A stretch of DNA of 32,605 nucleotides, taken from Verrucomicrobiota bacterium. Its GTDB lineage: Bacteria > Verrucomicrobiota > Verrucomicrobiia > Verrucomicrobiales > DEV007. Under the pieces are notes generated by a model. It searched no databases, was not told the DNA's origin, and saw nothing but the letters and a program-made list of their open reading frames with translations. Made by a program: the position numbers and the translations under genes. Positions 1 through 8,427 of this stretch are shown one piece after another. The stretch's first letter is position 1. Each line of letters begins with the position of its first letter. Where the stretch lies: assembly GCA_002862135.1 (NCBI GenBank), contig PKCI01000155.1, positions 1 through 32,605 on the forward strand, written 5' to 3'.

Positions 1-566
1 GCAATCAGGAAAATAGTCGCGTCCACCACCAGTGCACCGGACTTGGTGTAGAAAAGACGGAACTCGCGGGTATCCGACATGATGCGCTTCTCGGGTTTAT
101 CAAATGACTTCCACTCAGACTTTACCTTGAAGCGAATGTCATCGCGGGAAGTCTGGACGAAATTCATGCCCTTGTGACGGATCACACCAAAGGGACGTCC
201 TTTCTGTTTTTTCTCATCGAGGGGAAAGTGCCAGAAGTCGAGACCGTTGACCTTGCCGAGGCCGTACCACATGCCGCGGTGGTGGATGTGATCATCGGCT
301 TCATCTTCAAAGCCTTCCTTCATCGGCCAGTGACGCGTCATATTTTCACCGGACGGCCCGATCACTGGGTAAAAGTAGGGCTTCCCTGCCATTTCACCGG
401 CGTTGTAGCTTGTAACGTGCTTACCCCCATAGAAGATCATGATGGGATCCGTTCCCCGAATTGCCCATCCACCCTCAGAATGCCCGATGTCCTGAGCAGC
501 AATTTTCGAGGAGGAAAAGACGAACGATGCGAATACGAACAACGGTAGGAAAGCGGAAAATTTCAT
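1..566 (-). CDS. DUF6807 (PmoA-like) secreted protein, C-terminus cut by window edge
   Basis: The reverse strand reads from ATG at 566 to the left edge without a stop, giving the first 188 residues. Residues 1-25 form a signal peptide (MKFSAFLPLF start, hydrophobic core, then AAQ). The mature part carries the family hallmarks: a PYFYPVIGPSGENMTRHWPM block near 63-82, an IHHRGMWYG block at 94-102, and NGLDFWHF near 107-114. These match the DUF6807 family, often annotated as 'PmoA family protein' although it is not a methane monooxygenase subunit. Such proteins are frequent in Verrucomicrobiota and Planctomycetota near carbohydrate-degradation genes; the biochemical role is not established. It is divergent from hflX across a 143-bp intergenic region. 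Family call is firm, function unknown. Confidence 0.85.
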   Translation of the reverse strand, partial: MKFSAFLPLFVFASFVFSSSKIAAQDIGHSEGGWAIRGTDPIMIFYGGKHVTSYNAGEMAGKPYFYPVIGPSGENMTRHWPMKEGFEDEADDHIHHRGMWYGLGKVNGLDFWHFPLDEKKQKGRPFGVIRHKGMNFVQTSRDDIRFKVKSEWKSFDKPEKRIMSDTREFRLFYTKSGALVVDATIFLI

Positions 567-627
567 GTGTAATCCCTGTTGGAGCGAGGAACTATCTCAA
601 CTCTTGCCGTTCGCCACAAGCGCCCAT

Positions 628-697
628 ACCATACGTCAACGAGTCTCTCAGCTTTCTCTTTTTTGCAAACCATACGCCAACGAGTCTCTCAGCCTTC
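628..697. repeat. 29-bp imperfect direct repeat pair upstream of hflX
   Basis: Two near-identical 29-bp copies lie at 628-656 and 669-697, start to start 41 bp apart. Both begin accatacg and share caacgagtctctcag. They differ only at two positions (t/c at 636 versus 677 and t/c at 653 versus 694). They lie between the divergent DUF6807 and hflX genes, the second copy ending 12 bp before the hflX ATG. They could be a regulator site or a local duplication; the sequence alone does not decide. Confidence 0.75.
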
Positions 698-709
698 AAA
701 ATTCTGCAT

Positions 710-2035
710 ATGTTTGATACCCGGGAAAAACCTCAAATGGTTGAAAACGCCTTCCTCGTTGGTGCTTACTTCAATCGCGAGGACGAAGAAGTTGCCCAGA
801 GCCTGCTAGACGAGCTGGCCGAACTGGTGACTACGCTCGGCATTGGCATCATTGCCAAGCGCTGCATTTTCGTGCGAACCCGGAACAAGCGCTTCCTAAC
901 CGGCACAGGCAAGGCTGCTGAGCTGATTGAAGAAGCCATCGACCTCAATGCTGACTGCATTGTCTTCGACAATGAAATGACACCGTCACAGCAACGCACC
1001 TGGGAAACCGATGCTGACATGACTGTTATCGATCGCGAAGAAGTCATCCTCGACATTTTCCGCATGCGGGCTCAGTCCAAGGAAGCCCGCCTCCAGGTCG
1101 AACTCGCGCGCATGCAGTATTCTCTGCCTCGACTAGCCCGGATGTGGTCTCACCTTGACCGCCAGGGCGGAGGAGGTGGAGGCGGCGGTAAAGGTGCGGC
1201 CCGTGGTGAAGGTGAACAGCAAATTGAGGTCGACCGCCGACTTGCTCGCAAACGCATCGATCGAATCAAGGTGGAGCTGGAAGACGTTCGTCGTAATCGT
1301 CAAACTCAGCGCAAACAACGTGCTGATGAAGGTATCTGCCAGGCTTCCATTGTCGGCTACACCAATGCAGGCAAGAGCTCGCTGTTGAATGCTTTGTCTG
1401 GCGCTTCAGTCCTCGCCGAAGATAAGCTCTTCGCCACACTCGATCCGACGACACGGCGAATCGAACTGCCCGACGGGCAGCCGCTTCTCATGACCGATAC
1501 AGTTGGATTTGTCCGCAATCTTCCTCACCGCCTCGTCGAGGCATTTAAAGCGACCCTCGAAGAGGCGGTTCTCGCTGACTTTCTCATTCACGTGCTCGAC
1601 GCGAGTTCGCCGGAGATCTTTTCACTCTACGAAACCACCATCAACGTTCTCGCCGAACTCGGAGCCGCTGAGAAACCAACCATCATTGTCCTCAACAAAA
1701 TTGATCTCATAGCGGACGATCAGGACCGCCTGCATGAACTGAAAAGCCACTTTGATACAAATTCCGTTTTTATCTCCGTCCATAGCGGAGAAGGCCTCGA
1801 CAAGCTCATTCATCGCATCAACGACATGATGGTGGACCGCGTTTCTCGCCTGCAACTGAGGATCCCCCAGTCGCGGCAGGATCTCGTTGCGCTTCTTCAT
1901 CGAGAAGGAAAAATCGTGAATCAGGATTACGAGAACAACGACATCCTTATCAATGCCGTGATACCTCACAGCCTTCGCCATCGCTACGCTGAATTCGCGG
2001 ACACAGTAGAGACCGATAAAGGGTCAAAAGTCTGA
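710..2035 (+). CDS. hflX: GTPase HflX
   Basis: HflX is a ribosome-associated GTPase that splits stalled or stressed 70S ribosomes. The 441-residue product has the N-terminal HflX domain (about 1-140), a glycine-rich linker with eight consecutive glycines at 143-150, the helical segment with EVDRRLARKRIDRIK, and then the G domain. Visible GTPase motifs are GYTNAGKSS (206-214, P-loop), the TLDPTTRR switch I block (223-230), DTVGF (243-247) and NKID (299-302). The frame is open further upstream, to about 461, but the ATG at 710 (MFDTREKP) fits family N-termini; no Shine-Dalgarno is seen. An ATG at 737 is possible. The usual RGPGE element after the glycine loop reads RGEGE here. The gene stands alone, divergent from the DUF6807 gene. 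Confidence 0.95.
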   Translation: MFDTREKPQMVENAFLVGAYFNREDEEVAQSLLDELAELVTTLGIGIIAKRCIFVRTRNKRFLTGTGKAAELIEEAIDLNADCIVFDNEMTPSQQRTWETDADMTVIDREEVILDIFRMRAQSKEARLQVELARMQYSLPRLARMWSHLDRQGGGGGGGGKGAARGEGEQQIEVDRRLARKRIDRIKVELEDVRRNRQTQRKQRADEGICQASIVGYTNAGKSSLLNALSGASVLAEDKLFATLDPTTRRIELPDGQPLLMTDTVGFVRNLPHRLVEAFKATLEEAVLADFLIHVLDASSPEIFSLYETTINVLAELGAAEKPTIIVLNKIDLIADDQDRLHELKSHFDTNSVFISVHSGEGLDKLIHRINDMMVDRVSRLQLRIPQSRQDLVALLHREGKIVNQDYENNDILINAVIPHSLRHRYAEFADTVETDKGSKV

Positions 2036-2234
2036 CCGGCTCTGTCCCTTGGAGGGGCGGACAAACGTTGGATCCATCCTTCACTTTTCGCTGAGCACCA
2101 CCGACACCCTTGGTCGTGGATTTAGGTATAGTGAACTTCTGGGTCAGGAAGCTCCCAGAGACCTCTACGCCGGAAGGCTCAGTGCGTTGCTGAACACGAC
2201 GCAATTTCTGAGGCGAATGATCTCCTGCTGAGGC
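2036..2234. other. Intergenic region between convergent hflX and nadE
   Basis: This 199-bp stretch separates two converging genes. A weak stem (tctggg at 2138-2143 with cccaga at 2154-2159) is present, but no U-rich tail follows. A short open frame exists on the plus strand but has no recognisable protein. I see no clear terminator or RNA gene. Confidence 0.4.
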
Positions 2235-4196
2235 TCAACGAGACTCGAGATCGGCCAGTTCAGCCCCGAAACCGCTGCTCAAGATGGGGAACCGACACCA
2301 GGTCTTCGGATCGAGATTCTTGTCGTCGACATGAAAACCGGGAGCATACCGTTCCCGCTTCCACTGGTTTCGGCTCCAGAGGCGGAAAAACTTCGTAACC
2401 CAGGCACGAAGCTGCTCCTTGTCGTATTCAGGCTGCATTTCACACATCAGCTCCCAGACTTCAACCGGCAGCTTCTTGTCACGGATCGCCAGTTTCTCAA
2501 TCGCGTCGAGTAACGGATAAGGCATCAGGTCCGACTCGTCCGTCTGCCCCTCTTCACTCGGCCGAAGCTCAGCTGTCGGTGCCTGGTCGTTGATCACTTT
2601 GAGCTCCGGAATAGCAACAATGTCAGGTGAACATCCCACCTCTTCCATCCAGCGAAGCCATTGGCGAAGAAAAGCCTTATCAATGCCAGAAATTGGGCTT
2701 AGACCTCCGCTCGTATCACCGTCCATGGTGGAGTATCCCACGGCTGCCTCGGAACGGTTACTCGTCGAGAGCAAGAGAGCGTTGCGAATGTTCGTCAGCA
2801 TCCAGACACCAGGAGCCCGGACACGTGCCTGAATATTCTGCAGGGCAAGATCGTCATCATCCCAGTTGAGACCTCGACCAATACCTGTCTCGACCAAGGA
2901 GCGATAACCCTCAACCAACTCATCGACATCCCACTCCTGGTATTCAGCGTCGAGGGCCTTGGCGACCGTTTCCGCCGCATGGCGAGTCGTTTCGGAACTG
3001 TTCCGGGTGCTTTGGTAAACACAAGCGAGCAATTGCTGCATCAGGGGACGGTCACCGAACTGAATGTGCCCCAGCTTGGCGCGAAAACCTTCTTCGCCCA
3101 ATTCGCGGATACCAAGGTCAGCCATCACCTTCACCAGGACCGCCGTCGCCGCGGAATCAGCACCACCACTGAGCGAGACGACAAAACCGCCAGAGTAACT
3201 CTTGCGCAGGTAATCAAAGAGTCCCAGCGCCATGATCCGTGTGAACTCCTCCTCCTTAAGGTCTGCCACCGTACTACCCTCAGTCATGGGTATTGTGAAC
3301 GGGCCTTTCCACTTCGGCAGAAAATTGGTCTTCACCTCCAGAGTTTCCAACTCACCGACCGTGGGACGGTGACTCACCTGCCTCGCCTGATGCATGCGGG
3401 TAAGATTCAGATCGATCGTCGCTGCGGTCAGGACATGATCCTGAAATGAGAAGCGTTTTCCTTCCGCCACATAATCACCGCCAGCGGCGATCACAGTTCC
3501 ACCATCATAAATAATTCGGCCAGCTTCGTTACCGAGCAGGTTGGCATAGACATACCCGCAGGCGAAAGCCCGCGAACCTTCAAGGACAAAACGTTCCCGA
3601 ACCAGTTGCTTACCGAACGCGAAGTGACTGGCACTGGGATTGAAAATCAAATCCACTCCTCGACGAGCCAGGCGGGTCCCGGGACGATTCGCGACCCAGG
3701 CGTCCTCGCAGATTTCAAATCCCAGACGGACGCCACCGATATCGAAAATCAAATCGCCGATCGGCAGCGTATCCCCTCCGTATTCTATTTCTTCAACACC
3801 GCCTTCCGGCCACGGCTTGAACCAGCGCGGTTCGTAGTGCAATCCATCCCCGGCGAGATTCTGCTTCGCGACAAATCCGGCCACATCACCATCAACGATA
3901 AGGGCTACTGCATTGTAGACGGAACTCTCAAACCAGAGCGGTAATCCCACCGCCACGACCATTTCCCGGCATTCCGCTGCAAGTCGACCAAGGGCTTCGA
4001 GAGAGTTCTCTCCCACCTCAGGAGACAGGAACATATCCTCGCAGCCGTAGCCAGTTAGCGCGAGCTCCGGCAAACAAAGGAATCCCACGCCTGTCTCACG
4101 CGCCTCTTCGATAGCAGCAATAGCTCGACGACAGTTCCCCTCCCAATCGAGAGGAACCTGGTTCAGGGAGGCAGCTCCGGCGACGATTCGATTCAT
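2235..4196 (-). CDS. nadE: Glutamine-dependent NAD+ synthetase
   Basis: NadE makes NAD+ from nicotinate adenine dinucleotide, using ammonia released from glutamine by its own amidase domain. From ATG at 4196 it has 653 residues, normal for the two-domain enzyme. The N-terminal nitrilase-type glutaminase (about 1-290) shows its catalytic triad: E44 in CLPELALTGYG, K111 in VAKQNLAGD and C163 in FEICEDAW. The synthetase domain begins near 340 with the ATP P-loop SGGADS (363-368) and later has TSNRSEAAVGYSTMDGDTSG, which is characteristic of the family. An upstream in-frame start near 4295 would add 33 residues of poor character and overlap the pyrD leader, so MNRIVAGAASLNQ is preferred. Divergent from pyrD. 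Confidence 0.95.
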   Translation of the reverse strand: MNRIVAGAASLNQVPLDWEGNCRRAIAAIEEARETGVGFLCLPELALTGYGCEDMFLSPEVGENSLEALGRLAAECREMVVAVGLPLWFESSVYNAVALIVDGDVAGFVAKQNLAGDGLHYEPRWFKPWPEGGVEEIEYGGDTLPIGDLIFDIGGVRLGFEICEDAWVANRPGTRLARRGVDLIFNPSASHFAFGKQLVRERFVLEGSRAFACGYVYANLLGNEAGRIIYDGGTVIAAGGDYVAEGKRFSFQDHVLTAATIDLNLTRMHQARQVSHRPTVGELETLEVKTNFLPKWKGPFTIPMTEGSTVADLKEEEFTRIMALGLFDYLRKSYSGGFVVSLSGGADSAATAVLVKVMADLGIRELGEEGFRAKLGHIQFGDRPLMQQLLACVYQSTRNSSETTRHAAETVAKALDAEYQEWDVDELVEGYRSLVETGIGRGLNWDDDDLALQNIQARVRAPGVWMLTNIRNALLLSTSNRSEAAVGYSTMDGDTSGGLSPISGIDKAFLRQWLRWMEEVGCSPDIVAIPELKVINDQAPTAELRPSEEGQTDESDLMPYPLLDAIEKLAIRDKKLPVEVWELMCEMQPEYDKEQLRAWVTKFFRLWSRNQWKRERYAPGFHVDDKNLDPKTWCRFPILSSGFGAELADLESR

Positions 4197-4338
4197 GTGT
4201 TTCGTGAGTGGTAGTTTCCGCCAATTTTCGGAAAGGGGCAACGCCGAGTTTCCGCCGGGGAATTCCAGCTTTTTTGTATTTCCGGTTTTCAGCATTTCCT
4301 TTCTGCCTTATCCCTTGTCCCGTATTCACTTCACCGCC

Positions 4339-5379
4339 ATGCCCGACCTTTATCCTCTTGCCCGGAAACTGCTTTTCGCCATGGACGCTGAGAAAGCGCA
4401 CCACGCGACACTCTCGATGATGTCCACTGCCAAGAACTGCGGCTTTCTCCCTTTCGTCACCGGGTCAAGTTATTCACCTAACCCTGTTGAATCGCCCATC
4501 GAAGTGATGGGGTTGAAGTTTCCCAACCGGGTTGGGCTCGCAGCCGGACTCGACAAGGCCGGCACCGCCGTTGGCGCTTTTGGAGTCGTTGGGTTCGGCC
4601 ACGTGGAAATCGGGACCGTGACGCCTCGCCCCCAGCCCGGTAACGACAAGCCGCGCCTTTTCCGCCTCAAGGAGCATCACGCTATCATTAACCGGATGGG
4701 ATTCAATAACCCAGGCATCGACGGCATGCTCAAAAACCTTGAACAGTCGAAACAGGATTTTTCCGGCATCCTCGGTATCAATATTGGAAAAAACAAGGAC
4801 ACTCCGAACGAGGATTACCTCAATGACTATCTCGCCTGCTTTGAGGGTGTTTACGGAGCTGCCGACTACGTCACGGCAAACCTGTCCTCTCCAAACACCG
4901 CCGGTTTGCGAGATTTACAAAGCGCCGATACCTGCCGCGAACTCATCACCCGCCTCCAGCAGAAACGAGACGAACTTGAACCGGAACATGGGAACAAGCA
5001 TGTTCCCATCGTTATCAAGATAGCTCCCGATCTATCCGAAGATGCTATCAAAGGACTTGCCGCTGCTTTCAGCGAATCAAAGGTTGACGGTGTAATTACC
5101 ACCAACACTACAATCGATCGGGAAGCGGTTTCCGTTCACGAGCTTGCCAGTGAAGCTGGTGGACTCAGTGGCGCTCCACTTACGGCAAAAGCGACTGAGA
5201 TCCTCGCCCTGCTTCGTTCCGAGATGGATCCTAACATTCCCATTATTGGTTCCGGAGGCGTCATGAGTGGCACCGACGCCAAAGCCAAAATCGACGCCGG
5301 AGCTTCACTCGTCCAAGTGTATTCGGGCCTGATCTATCGAGGCCCGGCATTGGTAAAGGAAATTCTTAAAACAGTGTAG
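4339..5379 (+). CDS. pyrD: Dihydroorotate dehydrogenase (quinone), class 2
   Basis: PyrD oxidises dihydroorotate to orotate, the fourth step of pyrimidine synthesis, and passes electrons to membrane quinones using FMN. The 346-residue length and the N-terminal helical extension (residues 1-45, MPDLYPLARKLLFAMDAEKA) mark class 2. The FMN-binding start VGLAAGLDKAG (65-75), the segment INRMGFNN (117-124) and the catalytic-base motif NLSSPNT (181-187, probable base S184) are visible, as is the C-terminal phosphate site IIGSGGV followed by VQVYSGLIYRGP. The ATG at 4339 is chosen because the family N-terminus starts there; the frame is open further upstream but codes for an unconvincing sequence. 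A weak hairpin follows the stop. Confidence 0.96.
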   Translation: MPDLYPLARKLLFAMDAEKAHHATLSMMSTAKNCGFLPFVTGSSYSPNPVESPIEVMGLKFPNRVGLAAGLDKAGTAVGAFGVVGFGHVEIGTVTPRPQPGNDKPRLFRLKEHHAIINRMGFNNPGIDGMLKNLEQSKQDFSGILGINIGKNKDTPNEDYLNDYLACFEGVYGAADYVTANLSSPNTAGLRDLQSADTCRELITRLQQKRDELEPEHGNKHVPIVIKIAPDLSEDAIKGLAAAFSESKVDGVITTNTTIDREAVSVHELASEAGGLSGAPLTAKATEILALLRSEMDPNIPIIGSGGVMSGTDAKAKIDAGASLVQVYSGLIYRGPALVKEILKTV

Positions 5380-5380
5380 A

Positions 5381-5411
5381 AACTGAGATGGCACTTCTGC
5401 ATCGCAGTTTT
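5381..5411 (+). terminator. Possible weak intrinsic terminator after pyrD
   Basis: Two bases after the pyrD stop, aactg at 5381-5385 pairs with cagtt at 5405-5409. An inner gatg (5387-5390) pairs with catc (5400-5403), with one mismatch between the two helices. TTTT follows at 5408-5411. The stem is short and AT-rich, so this is only a candidate. Confidence 0.4.
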
Positions 5412-5546
5412 GGTTGAGCGATCCTCCCGCTTAGCACGCCGGCAGGTTCACTCCGGGTAAAATCGGGGTCTGGAGGTCTGCAGGTCGAGGGCCTGGACCA
5501 CAATCGGAACTTTCTCACTCCTACGCACCTAAGTGGTCGGCGCGCC

Positions 5547-6392
5547 TCACGCGGACTTCTTTTGAGGCATCGTGTAGCCGAGCAGCTGGCCCAGCTTGTC
5601 GCGCATCGCAGAACGATCGACGATCATGTCGACCAGGCCGTGCTCGAGAAGAAACTCCGCAGTTTGGAAGCCGGGAGGCAGGTCCTGGTGAGTCGTCTCT
5701 TTTATGACACGGGGACCGGCAAAACCGATCATGCAGTTCGGCTCGGCCATGATGATATCGCCGAGCGTTGCGAAACTGGCTGTAACACCACCGGTAGTCG
5801 GGTGGGTCAGAATAGAAAAGTAGGGAAGACCGGCCTCATGGTGGCGAGCGAGAGCACCGCTGGTTTTGGCCATCTGCATCAGGCTGAGGATCCCTTCGTG
5901 CATGCGGGCACCACCGGAAGCACTCACGATAATGCAGCCACGCCTTTCCTCGGTCGCCACTTCGATGGCACGAGTCAGTTTTTCACCAACGGCAGCACCC
6001 ATACTGGCTCCGAGGAAGCGGAAGTCCATCACGCCCAGCGTGACCGGGTTTCCTAGAACAGTTCCACGACCAGTCACAACCGCATCTCGCAGACCGGTCT
6101 TCTTCTGGTAACCCTTAACCTTGTCAGTGTAGCCCTTGAAGCCGAGCCTATCTACGGCTTCAACGCCAGCATCCAGTTCTTTAAAAGACTCCGGGTCAAG
6201 CAGCATGGCGACGCGCTCTTCCGAAGTCAGCGTAAAGTGATGGTCACATTTGGTGCAGACGCGGTGGCGCTGCTTCAGAGTGAGTTCATCAATGATCGCG
6301 CCGCAGGAAGGGCATTTATTCCACAGGCCTTCCGGCATGTCGGACTTTTTTTTCCCAAGTGACTTAATGGAGCGCTTCTTAAAAATGCCCAT
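5547..6392 (-). CDS. accD: Acetyl-CoA carboxylase carboxyltransferase subunit beta
   Basis: AccD is one half of the carboxyltransferase that moves the carboxyl group from biotin to acetyl-CoA, giving malonyl-CoA for fatty acid synthesis. The product has 281 residues, normal for the family. The N-terminal zinc ribbon is complete: C27 and C30 (CPSC) with C46 and C49 (CTKC). The crotonase-fold carboxyltransferase domain follows, with GRGTVLGNPVTLGVMDF, SASGGARMHEG and the segment SILTHPTTGGVTASFATLGD that is diagnostic of AccD. It begins at ATG 6392, 98 bp downstream of the comF stop on the same strand, so co-transcription is possible. accA is not in the window. Confidence 0.97.
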   Translation of the reverse strand: MGIFKKRSIKSLGKKKSDMPEGLWNKCPSCGAIIDELTLKQRHRVCTKCDHHFTLTSEERVAMLLDPESFKELDAGVEAVDRLGFKGYTDKVKGYQKKTGLRDAVVTGRGTVLGNPVTLGVMDFRFLGASMGAAVGEKLTRAIEVATEERRGCIIVSASGGARMHEGILSLMQMAKTSGALARHHEAGLPYFSILTHPTTGGVTASFATLGDIIMAEPNCMIGFAGPRVIKETTHQDLPPGFQTAEFLLEHGLVDMIVDRSAMRDKLGQLLGYTMPQKKSA

Positions 6393-6490
6393 GACTAAAA
6401 GGTGTTTGAAGGTTGTGTTCGCGTTGGCCGGGAGCTATCCCCAACCTTCGCCAAGAATAGCGGGGAATAGCACGATCACAACCGATTTCG

Positions 6491-7261
6491 TTACCCTCGC
6501 AGCACCGAAATGGCCGCGATTCGGTCCGGCTCCAGGGCCTCCCGAAGCACCGAAGCACATTCAGAAACCGTTGATCCTGTGGTTATAACGTCATCGACAA
6601 GCAGGAGATTGAGCTTCTTTTCCCTATCCACAAACCTCTTTGGCAGGCGGCCTAACTTTGATTCAAATGCCCCGTTGGGGTTTCTGAAGCGGTCTTCCCG
6701 GTCCAGTTGAGCCTGCCGAACCATGTGCCGCGTCCGGCTCAGAAGCTCGCACATTTCCAATTTAATGCCCGGCGGAGCCCACCGCATCATTTCCACGGAA
6801 ATTTCCCGTGACTGATTAAAGCCCCTCTCTCTCAGCCGCTTGGGATGTAGAGGCACCGGCACCACCACCCAGGATTCCAAGAGCAACCGTTCATCCCGCC
6901 ACACGCCGGAGATCAGCGAGCCCAACAATCGTGACAAGTGCACCTGCTGCCCGTATTTGAACCGGTGCATCAATTCACGCGCCACACCGGCACTCCGCCA
7001 CGCACTGACGGCGAAATCAAAGGCAAGTTCACGATTTTTGCAGTTGGCGCACTGGAAGGCTCTCAACTGAGGAGCATCATCACGCTGACCACAAATTTCG
7101 CAGTAGCCGTCCTCAATCGCCTTTAAAGTCGATTCACAATCTCCGCAAAGGAACGGCCTTTCGACCTGCCTTGCGGTCGTTAAAGGCACATCGCACACCC
7201 CGCATGCCGGCGGATAAACCCATCCGCGGACGCTCTGCCAGAGGTGAGCCAGCCCGCTCAC
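6491..7261 (-). CDS. comF: ComF family phosphoribosyltransferase-like protein
   Basis: ComF-type proteins support uptake of transforming DNA in competent bacteria, though the family is also widespread in species not known to be competent. The 256-residue product has two N-terminal CxxC-type zinc sites (C20/C23 with C39/C42, and C54/C57 with C71/C74). The phosphoribosyltransferase fold follows, with VPVPLHPKRLRERGFNQS (about 134-151) and the PRPP-binding loop LLLVDDVITTGST (219-231). Both are typical of ComF/GntX. Translation starts at a GTG (7261) that overlaps the TGA of the upstream CPBP gene as GTGA, which implies translational coupling. No other competence gene is visible here. Confidence 0.92.
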   Translation of the reverse strand: MSGLAHLWQSVRGWVYPPACGVCDVPLTTARQVERPFLCGDCESTLKAIEDGYCEICGQRDDAPQLRAFQCANCKNRELAFDFAVSAWRSAGVARELMHRFKYGQQVHLSRLLGSLISGVWRDERLLLESWVVVPVPLHPKRLRERGFNQSREISVEMMRWAPPGIKLEMCELLSRTRHMVRQAQLDREDRFRNPNGAFESKLGRLPKRFVDREKKLNLLLVDDVITTGSTVSECASVLREALEPDRIAAISVLRG

Positions 7262-8256
7262 CCTTCAGCCCCCGGTTCAACCGACTCAGGATTGCCGGTC
7301 TTTCGCAACCACAACCATATTACCAGCCCGGTCAGAGCGACTACGAAGAAAGAAACGGCTCCGACCCTCAACGTATCCCCGAGCCACGGCATCATCGCAT
7401 CGCGATCAAAAGCCCGCGTCGTCAGCGGGCTCAGGGTTTTCACGCCGAACACCCACCCCGCATGCAGCCCGATCCCAAGCCAGAGCGACCCAGTTTTTTC
7501 CCGGGTGTAGCCGAGCACCAGGCCGATCGCAAAAAGGACGGCGAATTCTGACAGCAGGAAATAGAGATCCCCGAACTGGGAAAAGAAGTGTTGGAAAATC
7601 CGACCGACAAACCAGAAACCCGATCCGGCATGGACAACCTCCACAGTAAGACCGTGCGGTGGGTTGAAGAAGTGCAGCACCGCAAACAGGGCCGCGACGC
7701 CGTAGAAGAGCGGCTTCGGCTTCAACAACTTGGCCAGCACGGCATAGAGGGCACCGCGGAAAACCAGTTCCTCGAGAAGACCCACCGCAATTCCCGTCCC
7801 AAGCGCTTCCAGGAGGACTTCATAGAGAGGCTTGTCGGTATCTTTCATCACATACCAACCCTGGGCCACGTAGCCCGAGCCGAGAACGAGGAGACTGGCT
7901 CCCCCCGCGACGAAACCGATCAGCAGATGGCGCCACCAAGCCGGGTTGGGGTCCAGGTTTATGAATTCCTTCACCGAACCACGTTTTTTCTTTCCTGCAT
8001 TGAGCCAGCGCACCGTCGGGAGAATCATGATGAACCCGCCAAGAAGGATTGCCCGGTTGAAGTAACGGGAGAACTTGGCCCGGTCCATAGAACCGTTGAT
8101 GTCGTCGAGCAGGGTGCCCTCGAGCCATCCTTCCGCGACGACGTGTTTCCCGCCAACATAGAGAAAAGGCGCTAAGAGAGCCCCGAGCACAACCGTTCCG
8201 GCTATAAAAACCAGGATTTTAAAGGCATCGGACTGGAGGAGAGTCCCACGTGACAT
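7258..8256 (-). CDS. CPBP family intramembrane glutamic endopeptidase
   Basis: A 332-residue polytopic membrane protein with the CPBP (Abi/Rce1-like) protease signature. Motif 1 is EELVFRG (162-168), motif 2 is the FAVLH segment with H195, and motif 3 is GIGLHAGWVF with H265. These supply the glutamate and histidines expected at the intramembrane active site. Several hydrophobic helices are evident, including 13-33, 110-130 and 311-327. Substrates of bacterial CPBP proteins are mostly unknown; some act in prenyl-protein processing or bacteriocin self-immunity. It is first in a leftward pair with comF, overlapping it by four bases, and divergent from the tail-specific protease gene across 171 bp. 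Confidence 0.9.
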   Translation of the reverse strand: MSRGTLLQSDAFKILVFIAGTVVLGALLAPFLYVGGKHVVAEGWLEGTLLDDINGSMDRAKFSRYFNRAILLGGFIMILPTVRWLNAGKKKRGSVKEFINLDPNPAWWRHLLIGFVAGGASLLVLGSGYVAQGWYVMKDTDKPLYEVLLEALGTGIAVGLLEELVFRGALYAVLAKLLKPKPLFYGVAALFAVLHFFNPPHGLTVEVVHAGSGFWFVGRIFQHFFSQFGDLYFLLSEFAVLFAIGLVLGYTREKTGSLWLGIGLHAGWVFGVKTLSPLTTRAFDRDAMMPWLGDTLRVGAVSFFVVALTGLVIWLWLRKTGNPESVEPGAEG

Positions 8257-8374
8257 GTTTGCCCGATAACCCCGTTCTCACTGAATTGCAATCGCCGGCT
8301 GGTCTCCTCCAGCCCGCAGCCACGTCCTACAAAAGCCTTTTATCCGTATCCCTTTCAGTGTAAGGTCCACCGCC

Positions 8375-8391
8375 CTCCTGTTTCGCAGGAG
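8375..8391 (+). other. Leader hairpin upstream of the tail-specific protease gene
   Basis: ctcctg at 8375-8380 pairs with caggag at 8386-8391 across a five-base loop. It lies 36 bases before the ATG at 8428, in the divergent intergenic region. No U-run follows, so it is more likely leader structure than a terminator. Its role is unknown. Confidence 0.35.
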
Positions 8392-8427
8392 AAAACACGG
8401 ACACTGTCATTCAGACCGCCTCTCCCC

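Noticed and set aside
2049-2231. 60-codon open frame between hflX and nadE
   Set aside because: No recognisable protein features, no good ribosome site, and it fills a convergent intergenic space; most likely chance.
3606-3944. Plus-strand open frames inside nadE
   Set aside because: They are antisense shadows of a well-supported gene with intact catalytic motifs on the other strand.
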